DNA of 64,000 nt from Pseudomonas nabeulensis (lineage in GTDB: Bacteria > Pseudomonadota > Gammaproteobacteria > Pseudomonadales > Pseudomonadaceae), in the NCBI RefSeq assembly GCF_004682045.1, contig NZ_QUZT01000013.1:48030-112029 (forward strand), read 5' to 3'. Under the pieces are notes generated by a model, which saw only the letters and a list, made by a program, of their open reading frames with translations, had not been told where the DNA came from and did not search any database. A program made the position numbers and the translations under genes. Shown here piece after piece: positions 40,561 to 51,537 of this stretch (positions within the stretch are counted from its first letter, which is position 1; each line of letters starts with the position of its first letter).

Positions 40561-40617
40561 TCACTTACCGCAGGCGTATGCGGCCAGCAGGCCGTTGAAC
40601 AGTTGGTTTAAGTGCAT
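40561..40617 (-). CDS. Possible 18-residue small protein
   Basis: An ATG-started frame encodes MHLNQLFNGLLAAYACGK, a short hydrophobic peptide ending in a Cys-Gly-Lys tail. GGAG lies 10 bases upstream. Nothing else explains this stretch between the small charged-protein gene and azu. The rest of the 332 bases from 40474 to 40805 holds only the azu promoter region. Length alone makes chance possible. Confidence 0.35.
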   Translation of the reverse strand: MHLNQLFNGLLAAYACGK

Positions 40618-40721
40618 GGCTCGGGCTCCAGTGAGGGATGGGCCGATCATAGGAAGGTCGTACGACTTTGGCTGTTAGATTGTGTTGATCAGTCTGATAG
40701 CCTAAAGTTGTATACAATCTG

Positions 40722-40735
40722 TTGATTCAGATCAT
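40722..40735 (+). promoter_or_regulatory. Candidate ANR/FNR box upstream of azu
   Basis: TTGATTCAGATCAT matches the FNR/ANR consensus TTGAT-N4-ATCAA in nine of ten fixed positions. Its centre lies 77 bases before the azu start, a workable distance for a class II site with a leader of about 36 bases. ANR control of azurin is known in P. aeruginosa. Confidence 0.6.
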
Positions 40736-40805
40736 AAGAATTTCTGCCTGCTTCAGGCACCCTTGTCGCAATACGCGTTTTCTAAACCCTGCCTTGGAGA
40801 TTCAC

Positions 40806-41252
40806 ATGTTTGCAAAAATCGTTGCTGTTTCCCTGCTGACGCTGGCTAGCGGCCAGTTGCTTGCTGCAGAGTGCGCGGTCACCGTCGACTCCACCGACCA
40901 GATGTCGTTCAACACCAAAGAAATCACCATCGACAAGAGCTGCAAGACCTTCACCGTGAACCTGGAACACTCGGGCAGCTTGCCGAAAAACGTGATGGGC
41001 CATAACTGGGTGCTGACCACCAAGGCCGACATGGCTGGCGTTGCCACCGACGGCATGGCGGCCGGTATCGACAAGAACTACCTGAAAGAAGGCGACACCC
41101 GTGTGATCGCGCACACCAAGATCATTGGTGCTGGCGAGAAGGATTCGGTGACGTTTGATGTGTCCAAGTTGGCGGCGGGGACTGAGTACGAGTTCTTCTG
41201 CTCGTTCCCGGGGCATAACTCGATGATGAAGGGTGCGGTGGTCTTGAAGTAA
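40806..41252 (+). CDS. azu: Azurin
   Basis: Azurin is a periplasmic type I blue copper protein that passes electrons in respiration and redox stress. The 148-residue product has a 20-residue signal peptide (ending LLAA) and mature sequence [13 protein letters not shown]. Copper ligands are visible: His in VMGHNW and the Cys, His and Met in [14 protein letters not shown]. The disulfide cysteines (ECAV, KSCK) are present. An ANR-like box lies upstream. It is convergent with nadE, with a REPIN between them. Confidence 0.97.
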   Translation: MFAKIVAVSLLTLASGQLLAAECAVTVDSTDQMSFNTKEITIDKSCKTFTVNLEHSGSLPKNVMGHNWVLTTKADMAGVATDGMAAGIDKNYLKEGDTRVIAHTKIIGAGEKDSVTFDVSKLAAGTEYEFFCSFPGHNSMMKGAVVLK

Positions 41253-41268
41253 GACCGCGTTATCGTTC

Positions 41269-41351
41269 ATCGGGGGTAAGCCCCCTCCCACATTTGACCG
41301 AGTTCCAACATGAGAATGCGGTCAAAATGTGGGAGGGGGCTTGCCCCCGAT
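41269..41351. repeat. REPIN between azu and nadE
   Basis: One arm has a single change (GGGGGTAAGCCCCC) and the other is canonical. They flank about 40 bases. Confidence 0.85.
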
Positions 41352-41362
41352 AGCGGTCTACC

Positions 41363-42190
41363 TCACGGCGCGAAAGGCATGACCCGCTTATGCTCCGTCT
41401 TGCGGTAAGTGTCACAGATAATCCTGAACGCCTCCTCGCGCACCGGCTCACCGTGCAAAAACGCATCGATCTCCGCATACGTCACGCCATGTGACGCCTC
41501 GTCCGGCTTGCCCGGCGACAAGTCTTCCAAATCCGCCGTCGGCACCTTCTCCACCAGCGATTCCGGTGCACCGAAGTATCGTGCAATCGAGCGCACCTGG
41601 TTTTTCACCAGCCCGCTCAACGGCGCCAAATCACACGCGCCATCGCCAAACTTGGTGAAAAAGCCCATCACCGCTTCCGCCGCGTGGTCGGTGCCGATCA
41701 CCAGTCCCCCCGCTGCGCCAGCGATGGTGTACTGCGCCACCATGCGCATGCGTGCCTTGGTGTTGCCCAGCACGAAATCACGGGACACCGCCGCCTTGCC
41801 TTCAAACGCCGCCACTTCATTGGCCAGGGCCTTGACGGCTGGGCCGATGTTCACGGTGTGGCGTTCGTCTGGGTCGATAAAGTCCACCGAGGCCGTGGCG
41901 TCGATCTCGTCGAACTGGGTTTCATACGGCAGGCGCACCGCGATAAAACGGTAGGCCTGATCCCCGGTGCTTTCGCGCAGCTCTTTCATGGCACGCTGGG
42001 CCAACAGGCCGGCGGTCAGGGAGTCGACGCCGCCGCTGATGCCCAGCACCAGGCTCTTGAGCCCGGAATTGCGCAGGCAATCCTGGATAAAGGTAATGCG
42101 ACGGGCAACCTCGGCCTCCAGGGCCGCCGGGTCCTGGAACGGTGCTTGAACCTTGAGCTGCTGCGCAATCTCACGCTGTACGGCTTGCAT
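41363..42190 (-). CDS. nadE: Ammonia-dependent NAD synthetase
   Basis: NadE amidates nicotinate adenine dinucleotide to NAD. The 275-residue product has the PP-loop GISGGVDS near residue 50 and the motifs [23 protein letters not shown] and [15 protein letters not shown] of the NH3-dependent class. There is no glutaminase domain. It follows pncB by three bases, so the two salvage-pathway genes form one operon. Confidence 0.96.
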   Translation of the reverse strand: MQAVQREIAQQLKVQAPFQDPAALEAEVARRITFIQDCLRNSGLKSLVLGISGGVDSLTAGLLAQRAMKELRESTGDQAYRFIAVRLPYETQFDEIDATASVDFIDPDERHTVNIGPAVKALANEVAAFEGKAAVSRDFVLGNTKARMRMVAQYTIAGAAGGLVIGTDHAAEAVMGFFTKFGDGACDLAPLSGLVKNQVRSIARYFGAPESLVEKVPTADLEDLSPGKPDEASHGVTYAEIDAFLHGEPVREEAFRIICDTYRKTEHKRVMPFAP

Positions 42191-42193
42191 GAT

Positions 42194-43408
42194 TCACTCC
42201 TTGCTGGAAAGGGCAGGTACTTTGAAAACGTGCCGCAAATAGGCGGCGAAATTCGGGTCGCTACAGTGTGTCTTGCCCGCTTCATCGGAGATCTTCGCGA
42301 CGGGCTGGCCATTGCAGGCGGTCATTTTAAGCACGATGCTCATCGGTTCCACCCCTGGAATGTCGCAGGTCAGGTTGGTGCCGATGCCGAAGCTCACATT
42401 GATGCGACCGCGCAGCGCGCGGAAGATCTCCAGCGCCTTGGGCAGCGACAGGCTGTCGGAGAACACCAGCGTCTTGCTCATCGGCTCGATGCCGAGCTTA
42501 TGGTAGTGGGCGATGGCTTTTTCGGCCCACTGCACCGGGTCGCCGGAGTCGTGGCGCAGGCCGTCGAACAGCTTGGCGAAGTACAAGTCGAAGTCGCCGA
42601 GGAAGGCGTCGGTGGTGATGCAATCGGTCAGGGCGATGCCCAGCAGGCCACGGTATTCGCGGACCCAGCAATCGAGGGCGGCGATCTGGCTGTCGATCAG
42701 GCGCGGGCCCAGTTGCTGGTGGGCCATGATCCATTCGTGGGCCATGGTGCCCAACGGCTTCATATCGAATTCGCGGGCCAGGTGCACGTTGCTGGTGCCG
42801 ACGAAACGGCCGGGGAAGTCGTGCTTGAGTACGCTGACCACTTCTTCCTGCACCCGGTACGAGAAGCGTCGGCGGGTGCCGAAGTCGGCCACTTGCAGCT
42901 CGGACAACTCTTCGCTGCTGGCGTTGGCCGTGAGCCAATCGAACTTGCGGTACAGCTGTTCGCGGGCCTGCTCCAGGATCACGGTCTGGTAGCGGTAGCG
43001 GTTGCGCACTTCGCTGACGATGGCCAGCATCGGTACTTCAAACAGGATCACATGCAGCCACGGGCCGCGCAGGCGGATAAACAATTCGCCGTTCTCGATG
43101 CCGGTCTGCACATAGCGCAAGTTAAAGCGAAACAGCCCGAGGAAGCGCAAGAAGTCCGGCTTCATAAAGCTGATGCGTTCGAGGAAACCCAGTTGGTCGG
43201 GGCTCAGGCTCAACTCGGCGAGGCGCTCGATCTGGTAGCGGATTTCCGCCAGGTACGGGCGCAGGTCTTCACTGTTACGGCAACGAAACTCCCATTCAAC
43301 TTCCACGTTGGGGTAGTTGTGCAGCACCGCCTGCATCATGGTCAGCTTGTAGAAGTCGGTGTCGAGCAGGTTCTGCACGATGCGATCGGCAAACACACTC
43401 TCGCTCAT
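42194..43408 (-). CDS. pncB: Nicotinate phosphoribosyltransferase
   Basis: PncB makes nicotinate mononucleotide from nicotinate and PRPP with ATP use. The 404-residue product contains [37 protein letters not shown], and the phosphoribosyl-binding stretch [14 protein letters not shown] start at MSESVFADR, 16 codons inside the longest frame, because it matches the family and has a GGAG upstream. It is the first gene of the pncB-nadE operon. Confidence 0.95.
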   Translation of the reverse strand: MSESVFADRIVQNLLDTDFYKLTMMQAVLHNYPNVEVEWEFRCRNSEDLRPYLAEIRYQIERLAELSLSPDQLGFLERISFMKPDFLRFLGLFRFNLRYVQTGIENGELFIRLRGPWLHVILFEVPMLAIVSEVRNRYRYQTVILEQAREQLYRKFDWLTANASSEELSELQVADFGTRRRFSYRVQEEVVSVLKHDFPGRFVGTSNVHLAREFDMKPLGTMAHEWIMAHQQLGPRLIDSQIAALDCWVREYRGLLGIALTDCITTDAFLGDFDLYFAKLFDGLRHDSGDPVQWAEKAIAHYHKLGIEPMSKTLVFSDSLSLPKALEIFRALRGRINVSFGIGTNLTCDIPGVEPMSIVLKMTACNGQPVAKISDEAGKTHCSDPNFAAYLRHVFKVPALSSKE

Positions 43409-43532
43409 AGCGGGAATCTCCAGACGGGTCGACGATGGGCGCCGGCCTTTACGCACAATTAAGGAAGGGGGCTAGTGGCGCATAGACTTGTGGGGTTTTG
43501 CCAGTGATTTTTTCAGTGAGGCCACTGGCCTC

Positions 43533-43635
43533 ATCGGGGGCAAGCCCCCTCCCACACTGACTGTATTCACCTATTTTGAGTTGTGAACACAGTAAATGTG
43601 GGAGGGGCGGTGCGACGATTCGACTTGCCCCCGAT
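43533..43635. repeat. REPIN with one variant arm
   Basis: The left arm is canonical (ATCGGGGGCAAGCCCCC). The right arm carries the block CGGTGCGACGATTCGA between GGGAGGGG and CTTGCCCCC. It lies between pncB and the LysR gene. Confidence 0.85.
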
Positions 43636-43651
43636 GGCGGTATCACAGGCA

Positions 43652-44542
43652 CTAAATAACCTGCTCCATCATCCACTTCACAAACGCACGCACCTTGGGC
43701 ACCTCCGCCGAATGCTCGGGGTACGCCAGGTAATACGCATCCTGGCTAGGCATCGCATGCTGCCAGGGAATGACCAGCTTGCCGTCCGCCAGTTCCTCCT
43801 CCACCAAAAAACGCGGCAACAGCGCCACGCCACAGCCCACCTGCGCCGCACGAATGCACATGTAAAACGTGTCGAAGCGCGGCCCGTGGTAGCTGTGCTC
43901 CGTCTGGTAACCCTGATCGGCAAACCAATCGTGCCAGCCTTGCGGACGTGAGGCATTTTGCAGCAGTACCAGTTCGCTCAGTTGCGTTGGGTCAGTGAAG
44001 GATTGTTCGGGCAGGCTGTCCGGCGCACACACCGGCACCAGTTCTTCGCTGAACAGTTTCAGGCTCTCGGTGCCGGGGCGTGCGCCCTGGCCGAAGTAGA
44101 AGGCCATGTCGGCCTTGCCTTGCAGCAATTCGTCCGGCGCTTGCTCGTTGCACAGGTCCAGGTGGATCTGCGGATGACGCAGCCGCCAGCCCTTGAGGCG
44201 CGGCACTAGCCAGCGGGCGCCGAAGGTGTAGGGCATGGACACCCGCAGCACTTCGGTCTCGCCGCCGTAGGAGCGCAGGTAATGGGTGGACATCTCCACT
44301 TGCGTAAGGATCTTGCGCACTTCCACCAGGTACAGCTCACCCGCCGGGGTCATCTGCAAGCGTCGACGCACGCGGCGAAACAATAGGTGTTGCAGCAACT
44401 CTTCCAACTGCGCCACTTGCTTGCTCACCGCGCTCTGGGTGAGGTTCAGCTCTTCGGCGGCGCGGGTGAAGCTGAGGTGGCGGGTGGCGGCTTCGAAACA
44501 CTGCAAGGCGGTGATCGAGGGCAAATGTCTTTTGTTCAGCAC
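43652..44542 (-). CDS. LysR-family transcriptional regulator
   Basis: The 296-residue product has an N-terminal winged helix (LPSITALQCFEAATRHLSFTRAAEELNLTQSAVSKQVAQLE) and a GcvA-like effector domain. I start at the GTG of VLNKRHLPS, which gives the normal family length; the ATG at 44710 would run through the divergent promoter and into amaB. It is divergent from amaB with 155 bases between them, so it probably controls the pipecolate genes. P. putida has a LysR gene in the same position. Confidence 0.85.
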   Translation of the reverse strand: MLNKRHLPSITALQCFEAATRHLSFTRAAEELNLTQSAVSKQVAQLEELLQHLLFRRVRRRLQMTPAGELYLVEVRKILTQVEMSTHYLRSYGGETEVLRVSMPYTFGARWLVPRLKGWRLRHPQIHLDLCNEQAPDELLQGKADMAFYFGQGARPGTESLKLFSEELVPVCAPDSLPEQSFTDPTQLSELVLLQNASRPQGWHDWFADQGYQTEHSYHGPRFDTFYMCIRAAQVGCGVALLPRFLVEEELADGKLVIPWQHAMPSQDAYYLAYPEHSAEVPKVRAFVKWMMEQVI

Positions 44543-44697
44543 GGTGTGCCTCTTTTTATGCTTTGCATGAATAAACGGAATGATATCTCGCCTAATCGTC
44601 GTTTGTTGGCAAGTCTTGGGCCAGCTACAAATAAGGTCTGGATCGCCGTGTGCTTCGCGGCGCGAATTTTGAAGTGTGCAGATTGAAGGAGTGACCC

Positions 44698-46188
44698 ATG
44701 GTTGCCGCATTGCTTGATCGTCTCGGGGTAAACCCGGCGCTGTACCAGTCGGGCAAACAACCCGTGCATTCGCCGATTGATGGCAGCGTTATCGGCAAGG
44801 TGCAGTGGGAAGGTGCCGCCGAGGTGGAGCAACAGGTCAGTCGCGCCGAGCATGCATTCGACGCCTGGCGCAACGTGCCGGCGCCGCGTCGTGGCGAGTT
44901 GGTGCGCCAATTCGGCGACGTATTGCGCGAATACAAGGCTGACCTGGGCGAGTTGGTGTCCTGGGAAGCCGGCAAGATCACCCAGGAAGGCCTGGGTGAA
45001 GTGCAGGAAATGATCGACATCTGCGACTTCGCCGTCGGCCTGTCCCGCCAGCTGTACGGCTTGACCATCGCCTCCGAGCGCCCCGGCCACCATATGCGTG
45101 AAACCTGGCACCCGCTGGGCGTGGTCGGTGTGATCAGCGCGTTCAACTTCCCGGTGGCGGTGTGGGCGTGGAACACCACCCTGGCGCTGGTGTGCGGCAA
45201 CGCCGTCATCTGGAAACCCTCGGAAAAAACCCCGCTCACTGCCCTGGCCTGCCAGGCGCTGTTCGAGCGGGTGCTGAAAAATTTCAATGATGCCCCGCAG
45301 TACCTCAGCCAAGTGATCATCGGCGGCCGCGATGCTGGCGCCGCGCTGGTGGATGATCCTCGCGTGGCGCTGATCAGCGCCACCGGCAGCACCCGCATGG
45401 GCCGTGAAGTGGCGCCGAAAGTTGCCGCGCGTTTCGCCCGCAGCATCCTTGAACTGGGCGGCAACAACGCGATGATCCTCGGCCCAAGCGCCGATCTGGA
45501 CATGGCCGTGCGCGCCATCCTGTTCAGTGCGGTCGGCACCGCTGGCCAGCGCTGCACCACCCTGCGTCGCCTGATCGCCCACGAGTCGGTGAAAGAAGAG
45601 ATCGTCACCCGCCTCAAGGCCGCTTACTCCAAAGTGCGCATCGGCCACCCGCTGGAAGGCAACCTGATCGGCCCGCTGATCGACAAGCACGGCTTCGAGA
45701 ATATGCAGGATGCGCTGGAACAAGCCTTGAGCGAAGGCGGCAAGGTGTTTGGCGGCAAGCGCCAACTGGAAGATAAATTCCCGAATGCCTACTACGTATC
45801 CCCGGCGATTGTGGAAATGCCCGAGCAAAGCGACGTGGTGTGCACCGAAACCTTTGCGCCGATCCTATACGTGGTCGGCTACACCGATTTCGCCGAAGCG
45901 CTGCGCCTGAACAACGCCGTGCCGCAAGGCTTGTCGTCGTGCATCTTCACCACCGATGTGCGGGAGGCCGAGCAATTCATGTCGGCAGTGGGCAGCGACT
46001 GCGGCATCGCCAACGTCAACATCGGCCCGAGCGGCGCGGAAATCGGCGGCGCGTTTGGCGGTGAGAAAGAGACCGGCGGCGGGCGTGAGTCGGGATCGGA
46101 TGCGTGGCGCGGGTATATGCGTCGGCAGACCAATACCGTGAATTACTCGCTGGAATTGCCGTTGGCACAGGGCATTACCTTCGACTGA
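44698..46188 (+). CDS. amaB: Delta1-piperideine-6-carboxylate dehydrogenase AmaB
   Basis: AmaB oxidises aminoadipate semialdehyde (the open form of piperideine-6-carboxylate) to 2-aminoadipate, a late step of lysine catabolism via pipecolate. The 496-residue product belongs to the ALDH7 family: HPLGVVGVISAFNFPVAVW with the catalytic Asn near 153, general-base Glu252 in LELGGNN, and catalytic Cys286 in AGQRCTTLRRL. The ribosome site is GAAGGAG. amaA follows after a REPIN, as in P. putida. Confidence 0.93.
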   Translation: MVAALLDRLGVNPALYQSGKQPVHSPIDGSVIGKVQWEGAAEVEQQVSRAEHAFDAWRNVPAPRRGELVRQFGDVLREYKADLGELVSWEAGKITQEGLGEVQEMIDICDFAVGLSRQLYGLTIASERPGHHMRETWHPLGVVGVISAFNFPVAVWAWNTTLALVCGNAVIWKPSEKTPLTALACQALFERVLKNFNDAPQYLSQVIIGGRDAGAALVDDPRVALISATGSTRMGREVAPKVAARFARSILELGGNNAMILGPSADLDMAVRAILFSAVGTAGQRCTTLRRLIAHESVKEEIVTRLKAAYSKVRIGHPLEGNLIGPLIDKHGFENMQDALEQALSEGGKVFGGKRQLEDKFPNAYYVSPAIVEMPEQSDVVCTETFAPILYVVGYTDFAEALRLNNAVPQGLSSCIFTTDVREAEQFMSAVGSDCGIANVNIGPSGAEIGGAFGGEKETGGGRESGSDAWRGYMRRQTNTVNYSLELPLAQGITFD

Positions 46189-46213
46189 ACCTCAGGGTGG
46201 AATGAGGCCAAGT

Positions 46214-46300
46214 GTGGGAGGGGGCTTGCCCCCGATGGCGGGGGGTCAGCTGGATCTCTGTTAACTGACACACTGCAATCGGGGGCAAGCCCCCTCCCAC
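46214..46300. repeat. REPIN between amaB and amaA
   Basis: Two canonical arms face each other across about 40 bases inside an apparent operon. Confidence 0.85.
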
Positions 46301-46358
46301 AGTTGATTGGGTTTGCAATTCAGAATTTGTTTGTTAGGTCCCATCCCGGAGTCTGGCA

Positions 46359-47642
46359 ATGCCTCTACGCGAAACATGTTTATGGGAACACCTCACCCCC
46401 AGCCGTCCAGAACGCGCCGCACTCAATGGCGAACTCAAGGTGGATGTCTGCGTCATCGGCGCGGGCATCACCGGTTTGTCGGCGGCCATTCACTTGTTGG
46501 AACAAGGCAAAAGCGTCGCCGTGCTGGAGGCCCATCGCACCGGCCACGGCGGTTCGGGGCGCAACGTCGGGCTGGTCAATGCAGGCCTGTGGATTCCGCC
46601 GGATGACATCGAAGCCGGTTTCGGCACGGAAGTGGGCAGCCAGCTCAACCGCATGCTGGGTGCGGCACCGTCGCTGGTGTTCAGCCTGATCGACAAATAC
46701 AACATCGACTGCCAACTGCGCCGCGAAGGCACCTTGCACATGGCGCACAACGCCCGTGGCGAGGCGGATTTGCGCAGTCGTGAAGAGCAATGGAAACGCC
46801 GCGGCGCGCCGGTGGAATTGCTCACCGGCCAGGCCTGCGAGCAAGCCACGGGCACCAAGAAGATCGCCGCCGCATTGCTGGACCGGCGCGCCGGAACATT
46901 AAACCCAATGGCCTACACCAGCGGTTTGGCCAACGCCGCTGTCGGTCTCGGTGGGCAGTTGTTCGACCATTCCCCCGTCACTCAACTGGAGCGCCAAGGC
47001 ACGCAATGGTCGGTACAAACCGCCCAGGGGTCGGTGCAGGCGGAACAAGTGGTGATCGCCTCCAATGCCTACACCGAAGGCGAGTGGACCGAGCTGCGGC
47101 GCAATTTCTTCCCCGGTTATTACTACCAGGTCGCATCCGCTCCGCTGACGGACGAAGCAGCTCAGCAAATCCTGCCAGGCGGCCAGGGCTCCTGGGACAC
47201 ACGCCAGGTCTTGAGCAGCATCCGCCGCGATGCCGATGGGCGTTTGTTGCTCGGTAGCCTGGGCAATGGCAACCAGAAACCGGCGTGGTTCCTCAAGGCG
47301 TGGGCCGATCGGGTGCAGCAGCACTACTTCCCGTATCTCAAATCGGTGCAATGGGAGTTCACCTGGACCGGCTGCATCGCCTTCACCCCTGACCACCTGA
47401 TGCGCCTGTTCGAACCGGCACCGGGCCTGGTGGCGGTAACGGGCTACAACGGGCGTGGCGTGACCACCGGCAGTGTGGTCGGCAAGGCGTTTGCCGACTA
47501 CCTCTGTCACCAGAACCCCCAGGCCTTGCCGATCCCTTTCGCGCCGATGCAGCCACTGTCCGGTGTCGGCCTGCGCAGCTGTCTGTATGAAGCAGGATTC
47601 TCGCTGTATCACGCCGGGCAATGCCTGAGGATCGTGATCTGA
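46359..47642 (+). CDS. amaA: L-pipecolate oxidase AmaA
   Basis: AmaA oxidises L-pipecolate to piperideine-6-carboxylate and feeds AmaB. The 427-residue product is a DAO-type FAD oxidoreductase with the dinucleotide fold VCVIGAGITGLSAAIHLLEQG at about residues 30-50 and the FAD-contacting stretches GGSGRNVGLVNAG and GYNGRGVTTGSVVG near the C-terminus. The usual start MPLRETCLWEHL is kept. It lies 170 bases after amaB, same strand, so the pair is probably co-regulated by the divergent LysR protein. Confidence 0.92.
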   Translation: MPLRETCLWEHLTPSRPERAALNGELKVDVCVIGAGITGLSAAIHLLEQGKSVAVLEAHRTGHGGSGRNVGLVNAGLWIPPDDIEAGFGTEVGSQLNRMLGAAPSLVFSLIDKYNIDCQLRREGTLHMAHNARGEADLRSREEQWKRRGAPVELLTGQACEQATGTKKIAAALLDRRAGTLNPMAYTSGLANAAVGLGGQLFDHSPVTQLERQGTQWSVQTAQGSVQAEQVVIASNAYTEGEWTELRRNFFPGYYYQVASAPLTDEAAQQILPGGQGSWDTRQVLSSIRRDADGRLLLGSLGNGNQKPAWFLKAWADRVQQHYFPYLKSVQWEFTWTGCIAFTPDHLMRLFEPAPGLVAVTGYNGRGVTTGSVVGKAFADYLCHQNPQALPIPFAPMQPLSGVGLRSCLYEAGFSLYHAGQCLRIVI

Positions 47643-47719
47643 TCAGCGAAATACCCCTCAGAAGCCTGCATTTTCTTAGCAGGCTACTCATCTGTATTGG
47701 TGCAAGTTGTAGCAGTCGC

Positions 47720-47734
47720 GCACTGTAAATGTGC
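47720..47734 (+). promoter_or_regulatory. Candidate NtrC site upstream of livK
   Basis: GCACTGTAAATGTGC fits the NtrC core GCAC-N7-GTGC exactly. It lies about 230 bases upstream of the predicted sigma-54 start site of the liv operon, far but workable for an enhancer. Further GGTTGCA-type half-sites lie between. No gene is visible in 47643-48016. Confidence 0.45.
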
Positions 47735-47931
47735 AGTTCCGTTACGCCGTCTGTTACAGCTGTAGGAACTGTCGTTTATCGGCTTGGTTGCAGGTGCGAC
47801 CTGCTGAGGTTGTACTTTTTTGGCCGCTTGGTTGCACCTCTTGAGGTTAGAGGGTTGCACGTCCTGACGAACGGCGTCGAAACGCGCGTGATATCAATGA
47901 CACCGTGTCTTTTTGAAGAATAAAAACGTAA

Positions 47932-47947
47932 TGGCACGCGCCTTGCT
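47932..47947 (+). promoter_or_regulatory. Sigma-54 promoter of the liv operon
   Basis: TGGCACGCGCCTTGCT matches the consensus TGGCACG-N4-TTGCW at every fixed position, with the required 10-base spacing. It lies 85 bases before the livK start codon, leaving a leader of about 60 bases. Confidence 0.8.
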
Positions 47948-48016
47948 CAGGCCTTTCAGTGGAAAGTTTGAACGCAAGTTGTCGTGCCAAAAATCAAAAA
48001 TATCGGAGCACCACTC

Positions 48017-49153
48017 ATGTCCCAGACGTTTTACAAGAAAGGTTTTCTGGCCCTCGCCGTTGCAGCGGCGCTGGGTGTTTCTACGTTTGTTCAAGCTGAT
48101 GTGAAAATTGGTGTAGCGGGGCCCATGACGGGTGCCAACGCCGCTTTCGGTGAGCAGTACATGAAGGGTGCCCAGGCGGCAGCCGACGTCATCAACAAGG
48201 CCGGTGGCATCAACGGCGAGCAGATCAAGCTGGTGGCCGGCGATGACGCCTGCGAACCCAAGCAGGCCGTGGCCGTGGCCAACCGCCTGGCCGACCAGGA
48301 CAAAGTGATCGGCGTGGTCGGGCACTTCTGTTCGTCCAACACCATCCCGGCGTCCGAGGTGTATGACGAAGCGGGCATCATCATGATCACCCCGGGTTCC
48401 ACCAACCCACAGGTGACCGAGCGTGGTTTGGGCGCCGTGTTCCGCATGTGCGGGCGTGACGACCAGCAAGGCATCGTTGCCGGCGACTACATCGTCGATG
48501 TGCTCAAGGGCAAGAAAGTCGCGGTTATCAACGACAAGGACACCTACGGCAAAGGCCTGGCTGACGCCACCGCCGCCCAGTTGACCAAGCGCGACGTCAA
48601 GCCGGTGCTGGAAGAAGGCTTGACCCGTGGCGAGAAAGACTTCAGCGCCCTGGTCACCAAGATCCGTTCCACCGGTGCGGATGTCGTGTACTTCGGCGGC
48701 CTGCACCCGGAAGCCGGTCCACTGGTTCGCCAGATCCGTGAAGCGGGTTTGAAAGACGTCAAGTTCATGTCCGATGACGGCGTGGTCACCGACGAACTGG
48801 TGGCCACCGCTGGCGGCGCGCAATACGTCGACGGCGTCTACATGACCTTCGGCGCCGACCCGCGCCTGCTGCCGGACAGCAAGGCCGTGGTGGAAGAGTT
48901 CCGCAAAAACGGCACCGAGCCTGAAGGCTACACCCTGTACGCCTACGCTTCGATCCAGGCCCTGGCTGCCGGCTTCAACGGTGCCAAGTCCAACAAGGGC
49001 GAAGATGCGGCCAAGTGGCTCAAGGCCAACCCTGTCCAGACCGTAATGGGCAAGAAGGAATGGGACGGCAAGGGCGACCTGAAAATCTCCGACTACGTGG
49101 TTTACCAGTGGGACAAAGACGGTAAATACCACCAACTCGATAAACAGAAGTAA
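48017..49153 (+). CDS. livK: Branched-chain amino-acid binding protein
   Basis: The 378-residue periplasmic binding protein begins MSQTFYKKGFLALAVAAALG, a signal peptide ending FVQA, and the mature protein starts DVKIGVAGPMTGANAAFGEQ. It contains DDACEPKQAVAVANRL and GHFCSSNTIPASEVY with the two cysteines of LIV-type binding proteins. It is the first gene of livKHMGF and would deliver Leu/Ile/Val (and perhaps other amino acids) to LivHM. I start at MSQTF rather than 11 codons upstream because of the signal peptide and a GGAG ribosome site. A strong sigma-54 promoter lies upstream. Confidence 0.94.
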   Translation: MSQTFYKKGFLALAVAAALGVSTFVQADVKIGVAGPMTGANAAFGEQYMKGAQAAADVINKAGGINGEQIKLVAGDDACEPKQAVAVANRLADQDKVIGVVGHFCSSNTIPASEVYDEAGIIMITPGSTNPQVTERGLGAVFRMCGRDDQQGIVAGDYIVDVLKGKKVAVINDKDTYGKGLADATAAQLTKRDVKPVLEEGLTRGEKDFSALVTKIRSTGADVVYFGGLHPEAGPLVRQIREAGLKDVKFMSDDGVVTDELVATAGGAQYVDGVYMTFGADPRLLPDSKAVVEEFRKNGTEPEGYTLYAYASIQALAAGFNGAKSNKGEDAAKWLKANPVQTVMGKKEWDGKGDLKISDYVVYQWDKDGKYHQLDKQK

Positions 49154-49158
49154 TCCTT

Positions 49159-49245
49159 GTGGGAGGGGGCTTGCCCCCGATAGCGGTGTGTCAGTCAACA
49201 GATATACAGCTGACCTACCGCAATCGGGGGCAAGCCCCCTCCCAC
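49159..49245. repeat. REPIN between livK and livH
   Basis: Two canonical arms lie five bases after the livK stop, in the gap before the permease genes. REP hairpins between a binding-protein gene and its permease genes are known to stabilise the upstream mRNA in E. coli malEFG, and the same may apply here. Confidence 0.87.
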
Positions 49246-49342
49246 ATTGGGCACTGCTGTTATTGAGATTGAGATCTGTCTTTTCCTCCAGAAGCGCCGC
49301 ACACCCACCGGTGTGCAGGTGCTCACCGCGTGAGATTGCGTT

Positions 49343-50257
<915 letters not shown>

Positions 50258-50259
50258 AC

Positions 50260-51533
<1,274 letters not shown>

Positions 51534-51537
<4 letters not shown>

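Noticed and set aside
47663..47685. Hairpin AGCCTGC/GCAGGCT after amaA considered as a terminator.
   Set aside because: The stem is good but no T run follows, so I did not call it a rho-independent terminator.
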